Shown here piece by piece: positions 11,609 through 21,727 of a stretch of 64,000 nucleotides of DNA. The DNA is taken from assembly GCA_001557505.1 (NCBI GenBank), contig LSAX01000011.1:1116001-1180000 (forward strand), read 5' to 3'. Numbering within the stretch: position 1 is the first letter of the stretch; every line of letters begins with the position of its first letter. This DNA comes from Reticulascus tulasneorum (Eukaryota > Ascomycota > Sordariomycetes > Glomerellales > Reticulascaceae). The notes below the pieces were generated by a model. The model was given only the letters and a program-made list of their open reading frames with translations. It was not told the origin of the DNA and did no database searches. The position numbers and the translations under genes were made by a program.

Positions 11609-12034
11609 TCATGGCTCCCGGATGTCACCGAATCCTTCCTCGAAAGGGTCCAACTCCATACTCTCTTCCCACCTGGGTTCATCATCTATCACAACCGGTG
11701 AACCACATAAGTCAGGACGAAAGCGCGTGTACGGAGCTTCCCAGCGGCAACCGTGACAACACCAATAGCACATCCAACAACAACAAAGCCAGCCCATAAA
11801 AGTATAGGCCACGAGGCTTAACGCAACAGACACGAGGACCCATTTCGGGAAGTCATCCTTCACGCTGCTGAGTTCGCTCGGCCAGTATGGGTCGTGACCT
11901 GAGAAGGCCGGCTCTTCGCTGCCGGGGTGAACATCTCCATAATCACTGTATATATCTTCCGACTCGTTATAGTCCCAGTCCTCTTCTTCAGTCTCGATCC
12001 AGAACTCCTGCTCTGTCTCTTTCCAGGGATCCTC
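11609..12034 (-). CDS. Orphan acidic / transmembrane / Cys-rich exon-like ORF
   Basis: The frame stays open for 141 codons but has no ATG, so it must be an internal or 3' exon if it is coding. Residues 1-60 are strongly acidic with many Glu, Asp, Tyr and Trp. Residues 65-88 form a hydrophobic segment (WVLVSVALSLVAYTF). Seven Cys then lie within 13 residues (84-96), followed by an acidic tail ending at residue 141. This is the layout of a single-pass membrane anchor with a possible palmitoylation cluster. It begins about 90 bases behind the glutaminase stop codon on the same strand. It could be an alternatively spliced C-terminal anchor of that enzyme: donor at 12132, acceptor at 12019, phase compatible but acceptor weak. 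It could also be a relic, or an exon of an unresolved gene. I do not recognise a family. Confidence 0.4.
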   Translation of the reverse strand, partial: EDPWKETEQEFWIETEEEDWDYNESEDIYSDYGDVHPGSEEPAFSGHDPYWPSELSSVKDDFPKWVLVSVALSLVAYTFMGWLCCCWMCYWCCHGCRWEAPYTRFRPDLCGSPVVIDDEPRWEESMELDPFEEGFGDIREP

Positions 12035-12124
12035 CTAAGGGGTGTCGACATCTTCCAGTCGGCTACTAGCAGTGGACTGCCGCCGCCCTCGAAAGGTCAG
12101 GCGCCGCACGCCACCAGGAGGTTT

Positions 12125-14524
12125 CTAAGTACTCAGAGCCAGCAGTGCGAACGTGCCGCCCATGACTGGTCGTGCGGTGAACTCTAGCCCGCCAGGGAAT
12201 CCTCCCGTGTCAACCATGAAGAGATCGGTCATCGCACGGTGAGTAGGGGTCTTATCGATCCACTTGGCAAGCTTTTGGATGAACATCTTCTGCGTGTCCG
12301 GGGAGGCAATTGCAGCCGCAAACATTTCCCAGTCCGATTTAGTCCAGTTTCTGCGGGTATCCAGGGCCACACCCCATTCCATCGCGACCGTTGGGTAATA
12401 CTTGCTCTGCATGTCGTAAATGGATTGGGGTACGAAGTTCAGCTTCAAAACTCTATCGCTGTACAAGTTATAGAGCAGCCCTAGTGTTATTGTCAGCATC
12501 AGGAACTCAAGAAAAAGGTGAGGGCCAAGATTTACCGTGTGTTTCTGGCTTATCGTATTGGAGGTTAGTGTGTGGAACCTCGGCATCCTTGTTGATGCCA
12601 TGGTCCATCCAGAACTCGAGGTAGCTATCCGCGATCGCGCTGAATGTCTCCGCGGCACTGGCTCGATCAGCGAGCACGGCGACTTGAGCCATTGCTTTCA
12701 GCGCGATAATACCCTTGATTGCAAGATTGGTCTGGTTACTGTAAAATTTGTGTCAGTAACCTGGATGTGAGTTTGAACCATGCTGACTTACACCAGGTGC
12801 CCAGCAAAATCATCAGTTGACAACTGCTCGGCCGGTATCTTGGCATCATCCATGAGATATTGCGTCCAGCCTGATAGGATTTTCCAATGGTCTTTCAGGT
12901 ACTGCTTGTCGTTGGTTCGCTGGGAGTACGCGAGCATCATGATGATCATGTTGCCGCTTTCCTCGAGAGGCATCGGTTCATCATTTCCATCCGGATATCC
13001 GAGAGCATTCGGGAATCGTCCAAGGTCATGAATAGCGCTCGTTCTGGGATAGTGTCCACTCTCCTGGTTCTCGAGCAACGGCTCGAGAGTATACTTGATA
13101 AGCTTCGGGTTCAAGTACAGCATGATTGGGAACGCTGGGAATATAACATCGACAGTTTGGATGTCACTGTTGGAGCTGATCTCCTTCAAGAAGACCAATG
13201 GTTTCTCGCTTGTGCCAGTGAATTGAAGAGCGCCAAACGTTTGCCGGACGGAAAGACTGGTGATGGTAAGATAATCCTGTCCGCCAGCAGCGATGGAGTC
13301 CCGCGCAATCTTGTTGTCGACTTCCTTGGCTCGCTGAACGGCAAAGGTGTACTCCTTATAGAACAAGCTCATCATAGGCAATTCATCAACGTACGATGTC
13401 CAGAGAGAGGGAATCTCCTGCGGCTTATCGCCAACTCCTTGGAAGCGAATTGCCTTCTCCTGAGCGTATCCAATAGTGAACAGGTTGTGAACAGGGGCAC
13501 CGTCGACATTCCCGAAGTCTCGTGCAAGTCCGAATACAGGCCTAAAAGATCAGTCCGCTATCGTCTAATGCATGATTGTGAACGCGTACCATTCGTCGCT
13601 GACCCGTCTGAACTTCCCATCGACGGTGTTGGGTAGCTTGCCCTCTTTTATGAAGCCCTGGCGGACAGACCCATCAGATCCGCTTTGGAAAGTGACCTTT
13701 ACAAATCGTCAGTAACAGCGAGACATTTACCTGGCATGCCACCCCTCCAGTGTCAAACTTACACCGGGTCCATCAGCTGTGGCCCAATACCAGTTGCCCC
13801 AGTCTGCTTGGTCATTAGATTCACTGAACAACCTCTGGTCTTCCCGGTAGAACTTGTGGAATCGAATGTCATCCACAGTCCCGCTCTCCCATTTTACAAC
13901 GGCTTCTTTGCTACCGGAAGCCCATTCTAATGATGTTTAGTCGGAATCCTCTTCATTCGTGTGTGTGTAGGGGGGGGGGTCCTCACCTGATGAGACATCT
14001 GCATAAAGTTGAACGCTGTGTTTGGCTCCGTCAATCGACCTCACAGCAACGTCAACATATGAATGAGTTAAAGATTGTCTCCCGAGGTCCTCAGGGTAAA
14101 CTGGAGACATGAACGTAATGTTCATCTCCACTTTTCCTTCGACACTCATGATGAAATTACTCTGCGTTGACGTATACGAGAACGAGAGCTGGTCGACAAG
14201 TTTGGGCCCCGGGGTGGCACCCATCCAGTTGTAGACTGTTCCATCCACGCGAATAAATCCTTGCCAACCCGTCACAGATTGTCTGGGTTCAGTCAGTCGC
14301 AGTCCCACAAACGACTCATCGCACACTTACGTCCAGAACACTGGCCATCTCCCGGGCAGATATCCGTTGTTGGCGCCGTTTGGGTCACCATTGAGCCAGG
14401 TATTCAGATACGGAGACCTCACGGCCAAAGGGATGGCAGGAGGTCTGGCTGGCGAGAAAGTGGAGACGGCATCAACGGCAGTAGTCGCCAGAGCCGCAAT
14501 GGCAGCAGCAAGTGCGCCCCTCAT
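12125..14524 (-). CDS. gtaA: Secreted GtaA-type glutaminase (seven exons)
   Basis: The model is complement(join(12125..12480, 12536..12738, 12792..13541, 13590..13696, 13763..13926, 13987..14282, 14331..14524)), giving 689 residues, about the length I know for Aspergillus GtaA. The family hydrolyses glutamine to glutamate and ammonia outside the cell. The ATG at 14524 starts a signal peptide (MRGALAAAIAALATTA). Recognisable blocks are FSPARPPAIPLAVRSPYLNTW at the mature N-terminus, LPGRWPVFWTQSVTGWQG, SLSVRQTFGALQ, the IFPAFPIMLYLNPKLIK segment, ESGHYPRTSAIHDLG, PLEESGNMIIMMLAY, and ARPVMGGTFALLAL at the end. All six junctions keep phase. Intron 2 carries a homopolymer of ten G on the plus strand. 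A transmembrane exon-like ORF follows directly downstream. Confidence 0.9.
13970..13979. repeat. G10 homopolymer inside glutaminase intron 2
   Basis: Ten G residues directly follow a short GT repeat within the intron at 13927-13986. The tract is likely to vary in length between strains. Confidence 0.75.
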
Positions 14525-17500
14525 ACTGAGACACAGAGAGAGTGCGTGTGTGGCTGAGTTAGAAAGAGACACGAGTATGTAGGTTCTTAAGATGAAAGGT
14601 CGAGGGACCCAAGAAAGGAATGAAGTTAATATCTACAGTACAAGAAGATGATGATGTCCATTCAGGACCAGCAACGAAACGACTAAGGCTTGTCTTGGCC
14701 CTCTCTGGGACGGAGGAACTGCATGGCTTTAATAGCTGATGGATGGGGTCGTCAGAAACGGAGAAGCTGGGTCGAGGTGAGCTTCGCCTGCCCCAGGTTC
14801 CGGTATGGTCCACAAGGGGAAGAGCACATGGTTGGATGAGTAGGACCGAGAAGTCTCTTGAGCCAGAAAGTCCGGGGTAGCACGATGGCAGGTTGGATAA
14901 TGGGGCCAAGTGCGGGAGGCTTCGGCTGAAGATCCTGATCCATAGCTCACGTAGGATGGATGGGCCGAACAGAAGGTTGTGACCATATTGCGTTTTGAGT
15001 GTTAAGAGAACGCATGACGGGGGGGCATAATGACATGTCAAAGTGCACGAAGTCCGGAAGAGATCCGACTCGAAAGTGCCGTGGGGCGGTGACTTCCCTG
15101 AGAAACGTTGCAAAGTCGAGTCCACTCTACCTTAGGATGTAATGCTGTTCTAGAGTTACGGCGCTAGGACCAATAGATTGTGGAGGATAATGTCTTGAAT
15201 ATGGGATCAGAAGACAGGTTAAGGCGTTTGGAAATGATGGACGCAAGGATGGTGGTGTGGTGTGCGGAGAAATTCTTCTTGGGTCGCTCGCATACTACTC
15301 TTACTAGAAAACCCTTGCCCTTAGAGCCGGGCGGGCAATGGAGCTTCGGCCACCGTCGCAGACTATATTCGGGGGCAATCTTCATCTGAGGCATAGCTAT
15401 AGGAGACTGAACCGAGATTGAAATATTCCCGGACGAATTATAGTGGCCATGCAGGAACAGATCGCGTAGTGCTCATTGATTGATGCTTCCATCAGCGCAT
15501 TGTTTGAAGGATTGGTTCCATAGCATCCAGCCGTGTGAGCGAGAGCGGAATCGGAAGCTATATTTACAAGCACCCGCAAATCCCGTAAATTCAGCTGTCA
15601 GCCCTGAAGCCTGGCAGGCTTTCGGCAGGAGTCGAGGCCTTTAGTCCATGGCACAATTAATAGGTAGTCTGGGTGTTTAAGTACCTTGTGCCCATCATGT
15701 CTACCTACCTAGGCGCAAGCGATATAGTTGTGTCCCTACAGATGGACATCATCTTGCCGAAGCTTAGAACTGAACGATCGACATGGGAAAATAACAGACT
15801 GTTCTAATGGTGAGCTGCCGACTATTGCAAGTCTGAATTCCGGCCTTGTATAATCGTCTGAAGATGTGGTCGTCTTAATAGAGTCACGTTTAGGATGCTA
15901 TATCCAATGGCGTCGTACTGCGTTACGGGGGCGGCACCACAGAATCGGTGGTGACCTGCATGGGTGCCAACGTGCTGCAGCCAAGCTTCAGCGCATGATC
16001 AATTTGTATTCTAGGCGTTGATTGCCCCTAAAGTCAGCCTATCATTGCCCGAACCAGTACCCCGCTGTACGTCGAAGTAGGACCCCCAGAACGCCACGAT
16101 TCGCTCTGTCCCGAACAGCGGTGTCTCGGCGCCTCCCAATGTGACCCATATTCCTCACATTGTGCAAGGGCCTTGACGCCGCACTCATTGGGCTACGGGG
16201 CTCATGTGACGACATTGAAGCATTTCAAAATCCAAGACCATTCCAGATTCGACCATTTTACTGCTGTGTTTTCGAACCACGAGACCCCCAAGTGCGATGC
16301 GACCAGCTATGCGTGAGTGAGAGTCGGTTGCTTGATTCAACCCGAACCTCTCCGCTTCCCCAGGTTTTCTGGCCAACACCCTCATCAAAACGGTAAAAGA
16401 TGAAAAGGGAATTTCTCAGGACAAACGCCGTCGGCTTTAACGTCCATAAGACGTTGTGCTACTCAACGGAAGTGCTCGCCGCGCCAGTTCCGTGGAGCTG
16501 ACTGGGTCCCGGTTGGGATTTCCACGTTTCACGGAACTATGTGTCCACAGACATCGAGCCCGGCTGAAACGCGGGATGAGATGACTTGTCTTGAGAACCT
16601 TCATTTCGTCCCGTATTGAATCGAGATCAGAATGAATAACTCTCCATCTTTCCCTTTCTCCGGAGCGCAGCCTATTGGAGCACCTCGTAAAGTGGACTGG
16701 CCATTTCTTTACAAGTTCTCTGGTGCCTGCCAGCTTCTCCGCAAGTAAAAGCCCATCTTATGATCGTTAAATTGATTTTAGATAGACCGTTCATTCGAAG
16801 ACCTGGGGATAGTACGCCCGAAGTAGCACCATTAGTCAATAGCAGAATTTACGACTTCCAAGCCTGATCTGAAGACCACGGGCAAGCCTGGTAGTTCGTC
16901 ATGAAAACCCAGTGTTAGGACGAGCGCTCGGGAAGCACTTTGTCTCTAGGTCGGACCAAAGGTACTAGATATGAAAGCCTCGAGAACAGCTTTGTACTAT
17001 TTCAAGTCCCGTTATTTTCCATCATATATAACAAATATTGTCGTATCATCTGGCTGACAGCTCATCGAGGGCTCCCAGGCGATCCAGTGAGGTAGTACCC
17101 GGACATAACGATCAATCTTCATCAGATATTGCTTCCAAAGGCTATGTTTAGCTTGGGCAGTCACACGTTACATGTGCTCTGCGACACCTCTTACTCTCGA
17201 GTTAGGATGAATCGTTGCCTGCGCGAGATCAGACACTGTTCGTCCAAGATAGCTGGCCTATAGGCAAGGAAGAATCGTTCACTCTGTGGCATCATGTGCC
17301 CCATCATGACATGTTTGGACTTGTAAAACTGGAGACAGCCGCAAGACCCATTCTCAGACCACGATCGCACGTGCTCAAGTGTGGTATATTGACAAGGGAC
17401 AAGTATTGGGTGAAGGTCGGCCAAAAAACCGATACCGAAACCAAGAAACTGGAAGCTGAATGTGCCTCTAACCCCGTCGAGCAAGCAAGGTTATTCTCAG

Positions 17501-19498
17501 GGTGAGGTCATAGATGTGGCAAGCTTGGTCAACTTTGCGATGACTCCTAGGGTAACTGCTGAACGGCTAAGATGTTACACGAGTCTCAGCAGTCCTCTAA
17601 GCCCCCTCCTTTTCAACTCTCGATGACAAGGTGACCCAATTTGAGCAACAGCCGAAACTCGCCTGTGGAGGCCGACTTGGATCTTCACATGGGCTAGCAC
17701 AGACCCTAGCTTATTCCCGCATCTCCTCAGGCCTCAAGGGGCTTGGGATCGTCAGAAAATCTAGGTAATCTGTTCCTCTAATCGATCTGCAAGTTTCGGG
17801 TGGCGGACACTACCTTGACGTAGTGTAGTGGGTGCAAGTTGCGTATCTGGTAGTCAGGCTATTCTACAGAGTGATGGGAGGGATGTTCTGCTTCCACGGA
17901 CTCGAGAGCTGATGAACAATGAGTTGAGAACCACAGTGGTCCAACGCAGAAGTCCGAGACCGAGGTTCTCCTCCTGGAACCTACCTGCCCATCTGCAGAA
18001 TCTCGCCTCCAGTCTATCGTCCGAAAGCTCGCGTAGTTCTTCTACAAGACAAGCTGACACTTGCGAGAGGCACCGCCACATTCATGGGAATGCAGCAGAT
18101 AGAGGTAGGTTTCTGGAAGCACCCCACAAAAATTATAGCTGGATTGCTGGGAAATCAAGAATGTTGGTGCGATAATCCAGGGATGTCTGTGAGGCTGAGC
18201 TTTGCGACCTGAAACCGATGTGCTCCAGGTTTTGAACGAAGTTTTGGGATGGTGAAGAACGAGAACAGCTTGGGGTCAAGGGTGGGACACAGATTCCCCA
18301 CCCCTGGGGTGCGCCAGACCAGACTTATGTAAGCATTTGCAGAAGTTCAGCCTTGTGATTGGATGAAGCGAATTGTACACCCACGACGGGCGTCTTCAAC
18401 GGGTCTCATTCCCTGTGAACATCATGCGTTGGGATCGAGAATCGCTCACATCCTCCCGAAGCTACTGGGATGACCCTTATCGATTACCCACTCCCCCGGC
18501 AGTTCCCCTTGCTTGTCCCTAGCCGCCGCCACCTCTGGCCGACGATCGATCCCTACAGGTCCCGCGGGGCACGGCCAGGTTCAACTCATAGTAGCGTCTC
18601 AGAACACCCGAAGGCGCCGCATATGAAATGCGATTGGTCTATCGAGATGTGCTATCGCCCGAGTTCTCTTCAACCCTTAGAGCTATTAACCTTTCTCGTC
18701 GCCCTTGTCGCCCAGTGTGGAGGTTTTCTTTTGGCGTTTGCAATGCTACAATTGCCTCACTCATGGCATGGCCCTTGTACCTTGAAGGGAACCGGTCTTG
18801 GCACCTTGAATGCCCAATGCCATCTCTTCCTCTGAAACGGACCTCGAAGTGTTGAAGGTTGAGACCAAAAGAGACAGAAACTCTGAGGTCTCGCAAGCAG
18901 ACCCTCGGACTCTCTGCATCGCCAGAAGGTGGCCAGCCGGGTTCGTCGGGACCAGACCCCGTCTGAAGCTCAAGCCAGACAAGCCATCGTCCCAGGAAGA
19001 GCATCACTGGCGTGGTATTCGTCTCTACCCTAATGAGCCCAGGGTATGGGATGTACAGCCAGGTTATTGGTGATCCGGCATATCCCAGTTCGCTTACAGT
19101 GAACAACCCTTTGGGCTCAGACCCCCCTTAAGACAAATAAGCTCATCCCATACCTTGCAAGCGATTCACTGCCACATGTCTCGACATGGCGCCAGACGAG
19201 CTAGGACTGTGTCGACCGAGTTCTGGGCAGGAGGGCGACAGCTCAAGCAGAGCAGAGGCTGCGGTTCATAGATGTTTATTAAGTTGGCATCTTCCCCAAA
19301 GTGATTAGAGTTGATTTTAGTTCCATCCTCATCATTCTTTCCTGCATTTCCATTCGTTCCATTCCTTTCTGGCCCTCTTCATTCTCTTCTTGGTGCTAGT
19401 TCGCCCACTCCTTGATCGGACTTCTGTTCTCTTCTCTCATTGACTGAGCTCCTTTTGGATATTTTGACATTCTACTCTTCCACCCACAATCCCTCAAC
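14525..19498. other. Gene-poor region of about 5 kb
   Basis: I find no ORF with protein-like composition and no spliceable set of exons. Many short ORFs overlap on both strands. The left end should hold the glutaminase promoter. The right 200 bases (about 19300-19498) are pyrimidine-rich (Ct/Tc runs), typical of a strong fungal core promoter and 5' leader for the gene at 19499. Base composition looks mixed rather than AT-rich, so RIP-degraded repeats are not evident. Confidence 0.5.
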
Positions 19499-21349
19499 AT
19501 GTTGTACCGTTCGACAGTTCAGGCTGTGTTGTTCCTGCTCTCGGTTGAGACAGGTCTCGCAAGCCATGCAGATAGGAGGAGACAAGTTGCCCCCTCGCCT
19601 ATCTTCGCAAATGTCAGCTCTACAGCGACAGAAATCTCCAGCACGATCACCGAGTCCACCTCGACAGCCGTTACTGAGTTGTCAACTGCTTCTGCTGTTG
19701 TCAACACGACAGTGGCAGCTGAGGCTTCGTCAACAGACACTGCCATTCCGACAGTAATCTTGACCACAAGCGCTTTGGAGCTCAATGCCACGAATACTGT
19801 CTCTCTAAACACAACAACGGCAGCCACCGATCTGACAACTACGGCAGCCACCGATATCACCACAACCACAGCTTCCGATCTCACCACAACCACAGCTGAA
19901 GCCTTGACAACTGCACCACTGGGCACCGGCATATCCGAACTCAATGCCACAGCTACTGGCATCTTCCTGAATAACACGATAACCGAGCTAGTCACTAGTG
20001 TGCAGGTCTCTACAGTTCTTCAGCTCGCGACTGTCACTCAGGTCCTAGAGAACAACCTGACAGTCACCAACGTCATCACGAACACTCTCGTAGAATCAGC
20101 CACCGTCACGGCACCTCCAGTGACACAAACAGTCGTCAGCACCGCTATCGTTCAGCAAGGGCAGATCATCATCGTTCAGCAAATCACCTTGTTCACTTTC
20201 AACTCGGCCCTCGGTGGTCTCTGCCCTGCCGTCCAGCCTGCACAAGGCGGAGGATTCGTCGTGGGTACGCAGGTATTCCAGAACTTCCAGGGAGCTGCCA
20301 ACGCCGCTTGTGGTATTCAGTTCCAGGCTTGCCAAACTGTTGCCGGGCAGAACTTCCAGGTTACCCAGTGTGTGACCCAACTTGGTGCATGTCAGGGCGC
20401 TGCAGCAGTCCAAACCGTCACCGTAGCGGTCCCAACTACTCTTACACAAACTGTATTCCTGCCACCAACAGTCACTAACCCCGCTGCTGTCACCTCGGAC
20501 ATCGCGAACGCGGGCGGACAAATCATTACCACGACTGTACTGGCTACAGATGCCGTTGCTACTGTTGGCACTGGTGGTGTCAGCGTTATCACAATCACCC
20601 ATACACCGGCTGCCCCACCACTGCCAGTCGTATCTGTTGTTACAATGACTATTGCTCCTCCTCCAGGGGCAGCGCCTAACGCACCACCACAAGTCAGCGT
20701 GGTAACTCTGACGCAGCAGCCCGCACCATCTGCAGCAGCTCCTCCTCCTCCTCCTCCACCACCACCACCACCACCAGTCGTATCTGTTGTTACAATGACT
20801 ATTGCTCCTCCTCCAGGGGCAGCGCCGAATGCACCACCACAAATCAGCGTGGTAACTGTGACGCAGCAGCCCGCACCAACTGCAGCAGCTCCTCCTCCTC
20901 CTCCACCACCACCACCGCATCTAAGCGTTGTAACAGTCACCTTGGGTCAAATGACTGGTGTCATCACCGTAACCGTAGCGCCTGGTGCGCCAGCAGGAAC
21001 AGGCGTGGTTCACCCACCACCACCACCGCCCCAAGTAGTGACCGTTACCAAGGGAATTGGCGCAGTCGGCACCGTATGTCCCCCAGCAGGAGCCACAATC
21101 ACTGAGACCATCAGCATCTGCGCAGTCACACAAGTTGTGGCCCAGACCGTCCAAGTCACAGAGACGATCCAAATTACCAAGACGTTGGAAGTCCTGGCCC
21201 CGACAGCTGTATCAGTGATAGCACCGGCAGCCACCGATGCCAAAAAGCAAAAGAAAGACAAGAAGAAGGAAAAGTCGAGAGATCTTGGGGCGCAATTTGT
21301 AGATCGTTCCCACCCACGGGCCGTACGCAGACATGTCCCGTCCTTCTAG
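19499..21349 (+). CDS. Secreted Thr/Pro-rich cell-wall-type protein
   Basis: A 616-residue single-exon protein with a signal peptide at about residues 1-22. Residues 40-180 are a mucin-like Ser/Thr/Ala region with several Asn-x-Ser/Thr sites. Residues about 235-300 form a compact Cys-containing domain with LCPAV, NAACGIQFQACQ and VTQCVTQLGACQG, a pattern seen in other fungal wall or secreted proteins of unknown function. After that come VVSVVTMTIAPPPG modules separated by proline runs, with a tandem duplication of 50 residues. The end is not a GPI signal. It is a strongly basic tail (AKKQKKDKKKEKSR) and then mixed sequence. A structural wall protein or adhesin is the likely role. Long antisense ORFs here are shadows of the repetitive codons. 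Confidence 0.8.
   Translation: MLYRSTVQAVLFLLSVETGLASHADRRRQVAPSPIFANVSSTATEISSTITESTSTAVTELSTASAVVNTTVAAEASSTDTAIPTVILTTSALELNATNTVSLNTTTAATDLTTTAATDITTTTASDLTTTTAEALTTAPLGTGISELNATATGIFLNNTITELVTSVQVSTVLQLATVTQVLENNLTVTNVITNTLVESATVTAPPVTQTVVSTAIVQQGQIIIVQQITLFTFNSALGGLCPAVQPAQGGGFVVGTQVFQNFQGAANAACGIQFQACQTVAGQNFQVTQCVTQLGACQGAAAVQTVTVAVPTTLTQTVFLPPTVTNPAAVTSDIANAGGQIITTTVLATDAVATVGTGGVSVITITHTPAAPPLPVVSVVTMTIAPPPGAAPNAPPQVSVVTLTQQPAPSAAAPPPPPPPPPPPPVVSVVTMTIAPPPGAAPNAPPQISVVTVTQQPAPTAAAPPPPPPPPPHLSVVTVTLGQMTGVITVTVAPGAPAGTGVVHPPPPPPQVVTVTKGIGAVGTVCPPAGATITETISICAVTQVVAQTVQVTETIQITKTLEVLAPTAVSVIAPAATDAKKQKKDKKKEKSRDLGAQFVDRSHPRAVRRHVPSF
20624..20919 (+). repeat. Tandem duplication, 150-bp period, in the wall-protein gene
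   Basis: Copy 1 begins at 20624 and copy 2 at 20774, so the period is 150 bases, or 50 codons, and the frame is kept. Each copy starts CCAGTCGTATCTGTTG and ends in a run of CCT/CCA proline codons. The copies differ at only a few positions, including at synonymous sites, which suggests a recent duplication. A third, diverged VVTVT module follows copy 2. Confidence 0.85.
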
Positions 21350-21727
21350 AGCGGGATTTGACGAAGGAATGCTTGTGTTGGCGTTACCAAACCTTGGACG
21401 GAGGGTTGAGGCTTCCAGACTAACAGCTGGATTCTGACTGGAATGATGACAAAGGGATATGGAAGGTCAACAGCGGGTTTTGCACATGTATTTCATTTTC
21501 ATTTAGTGCAGATGTCTGGAGGGCGGCGCCAGATAGATATTGATATCCCACAATACCAACGCAATTAAGCGACTCATATCATTCTTCTCCTTTCGACATC
21601 TTTTTGCATTGTAACTAGATGATAGTAGCTCGGCCAAAGGGCAAAGTGTTCATAGCCAGTTCAATTCGGGAAGATCCCAGGCAAACATTTCATCCTAAAC
21701 AGATCTAGATCTCCGCGTGTTCGGTTC
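21350..21727. other. Convergent 3' region
   Basis: These 378 bases lie between the stops of two convergent genes. No gene is seen. Confidence 0.5.

Noticed and set aside
14525..19498. RIP-degraded repeat block
   Set aside because: Base composition looks mixed with many GC-rich stretches, unlike RIP-affected DNA; a TpA/CpA index calculation would settle it.
20096..20940. Two long minus-strand ORFs (274 and 182 codons) rich in Trp/Arg/Cys or Gly
   Set aside because: They are antisense to the Thr/Pro-rich wall protein; the proline and threonine codon runs keep the opposite frames open. Composition is not protein-like.
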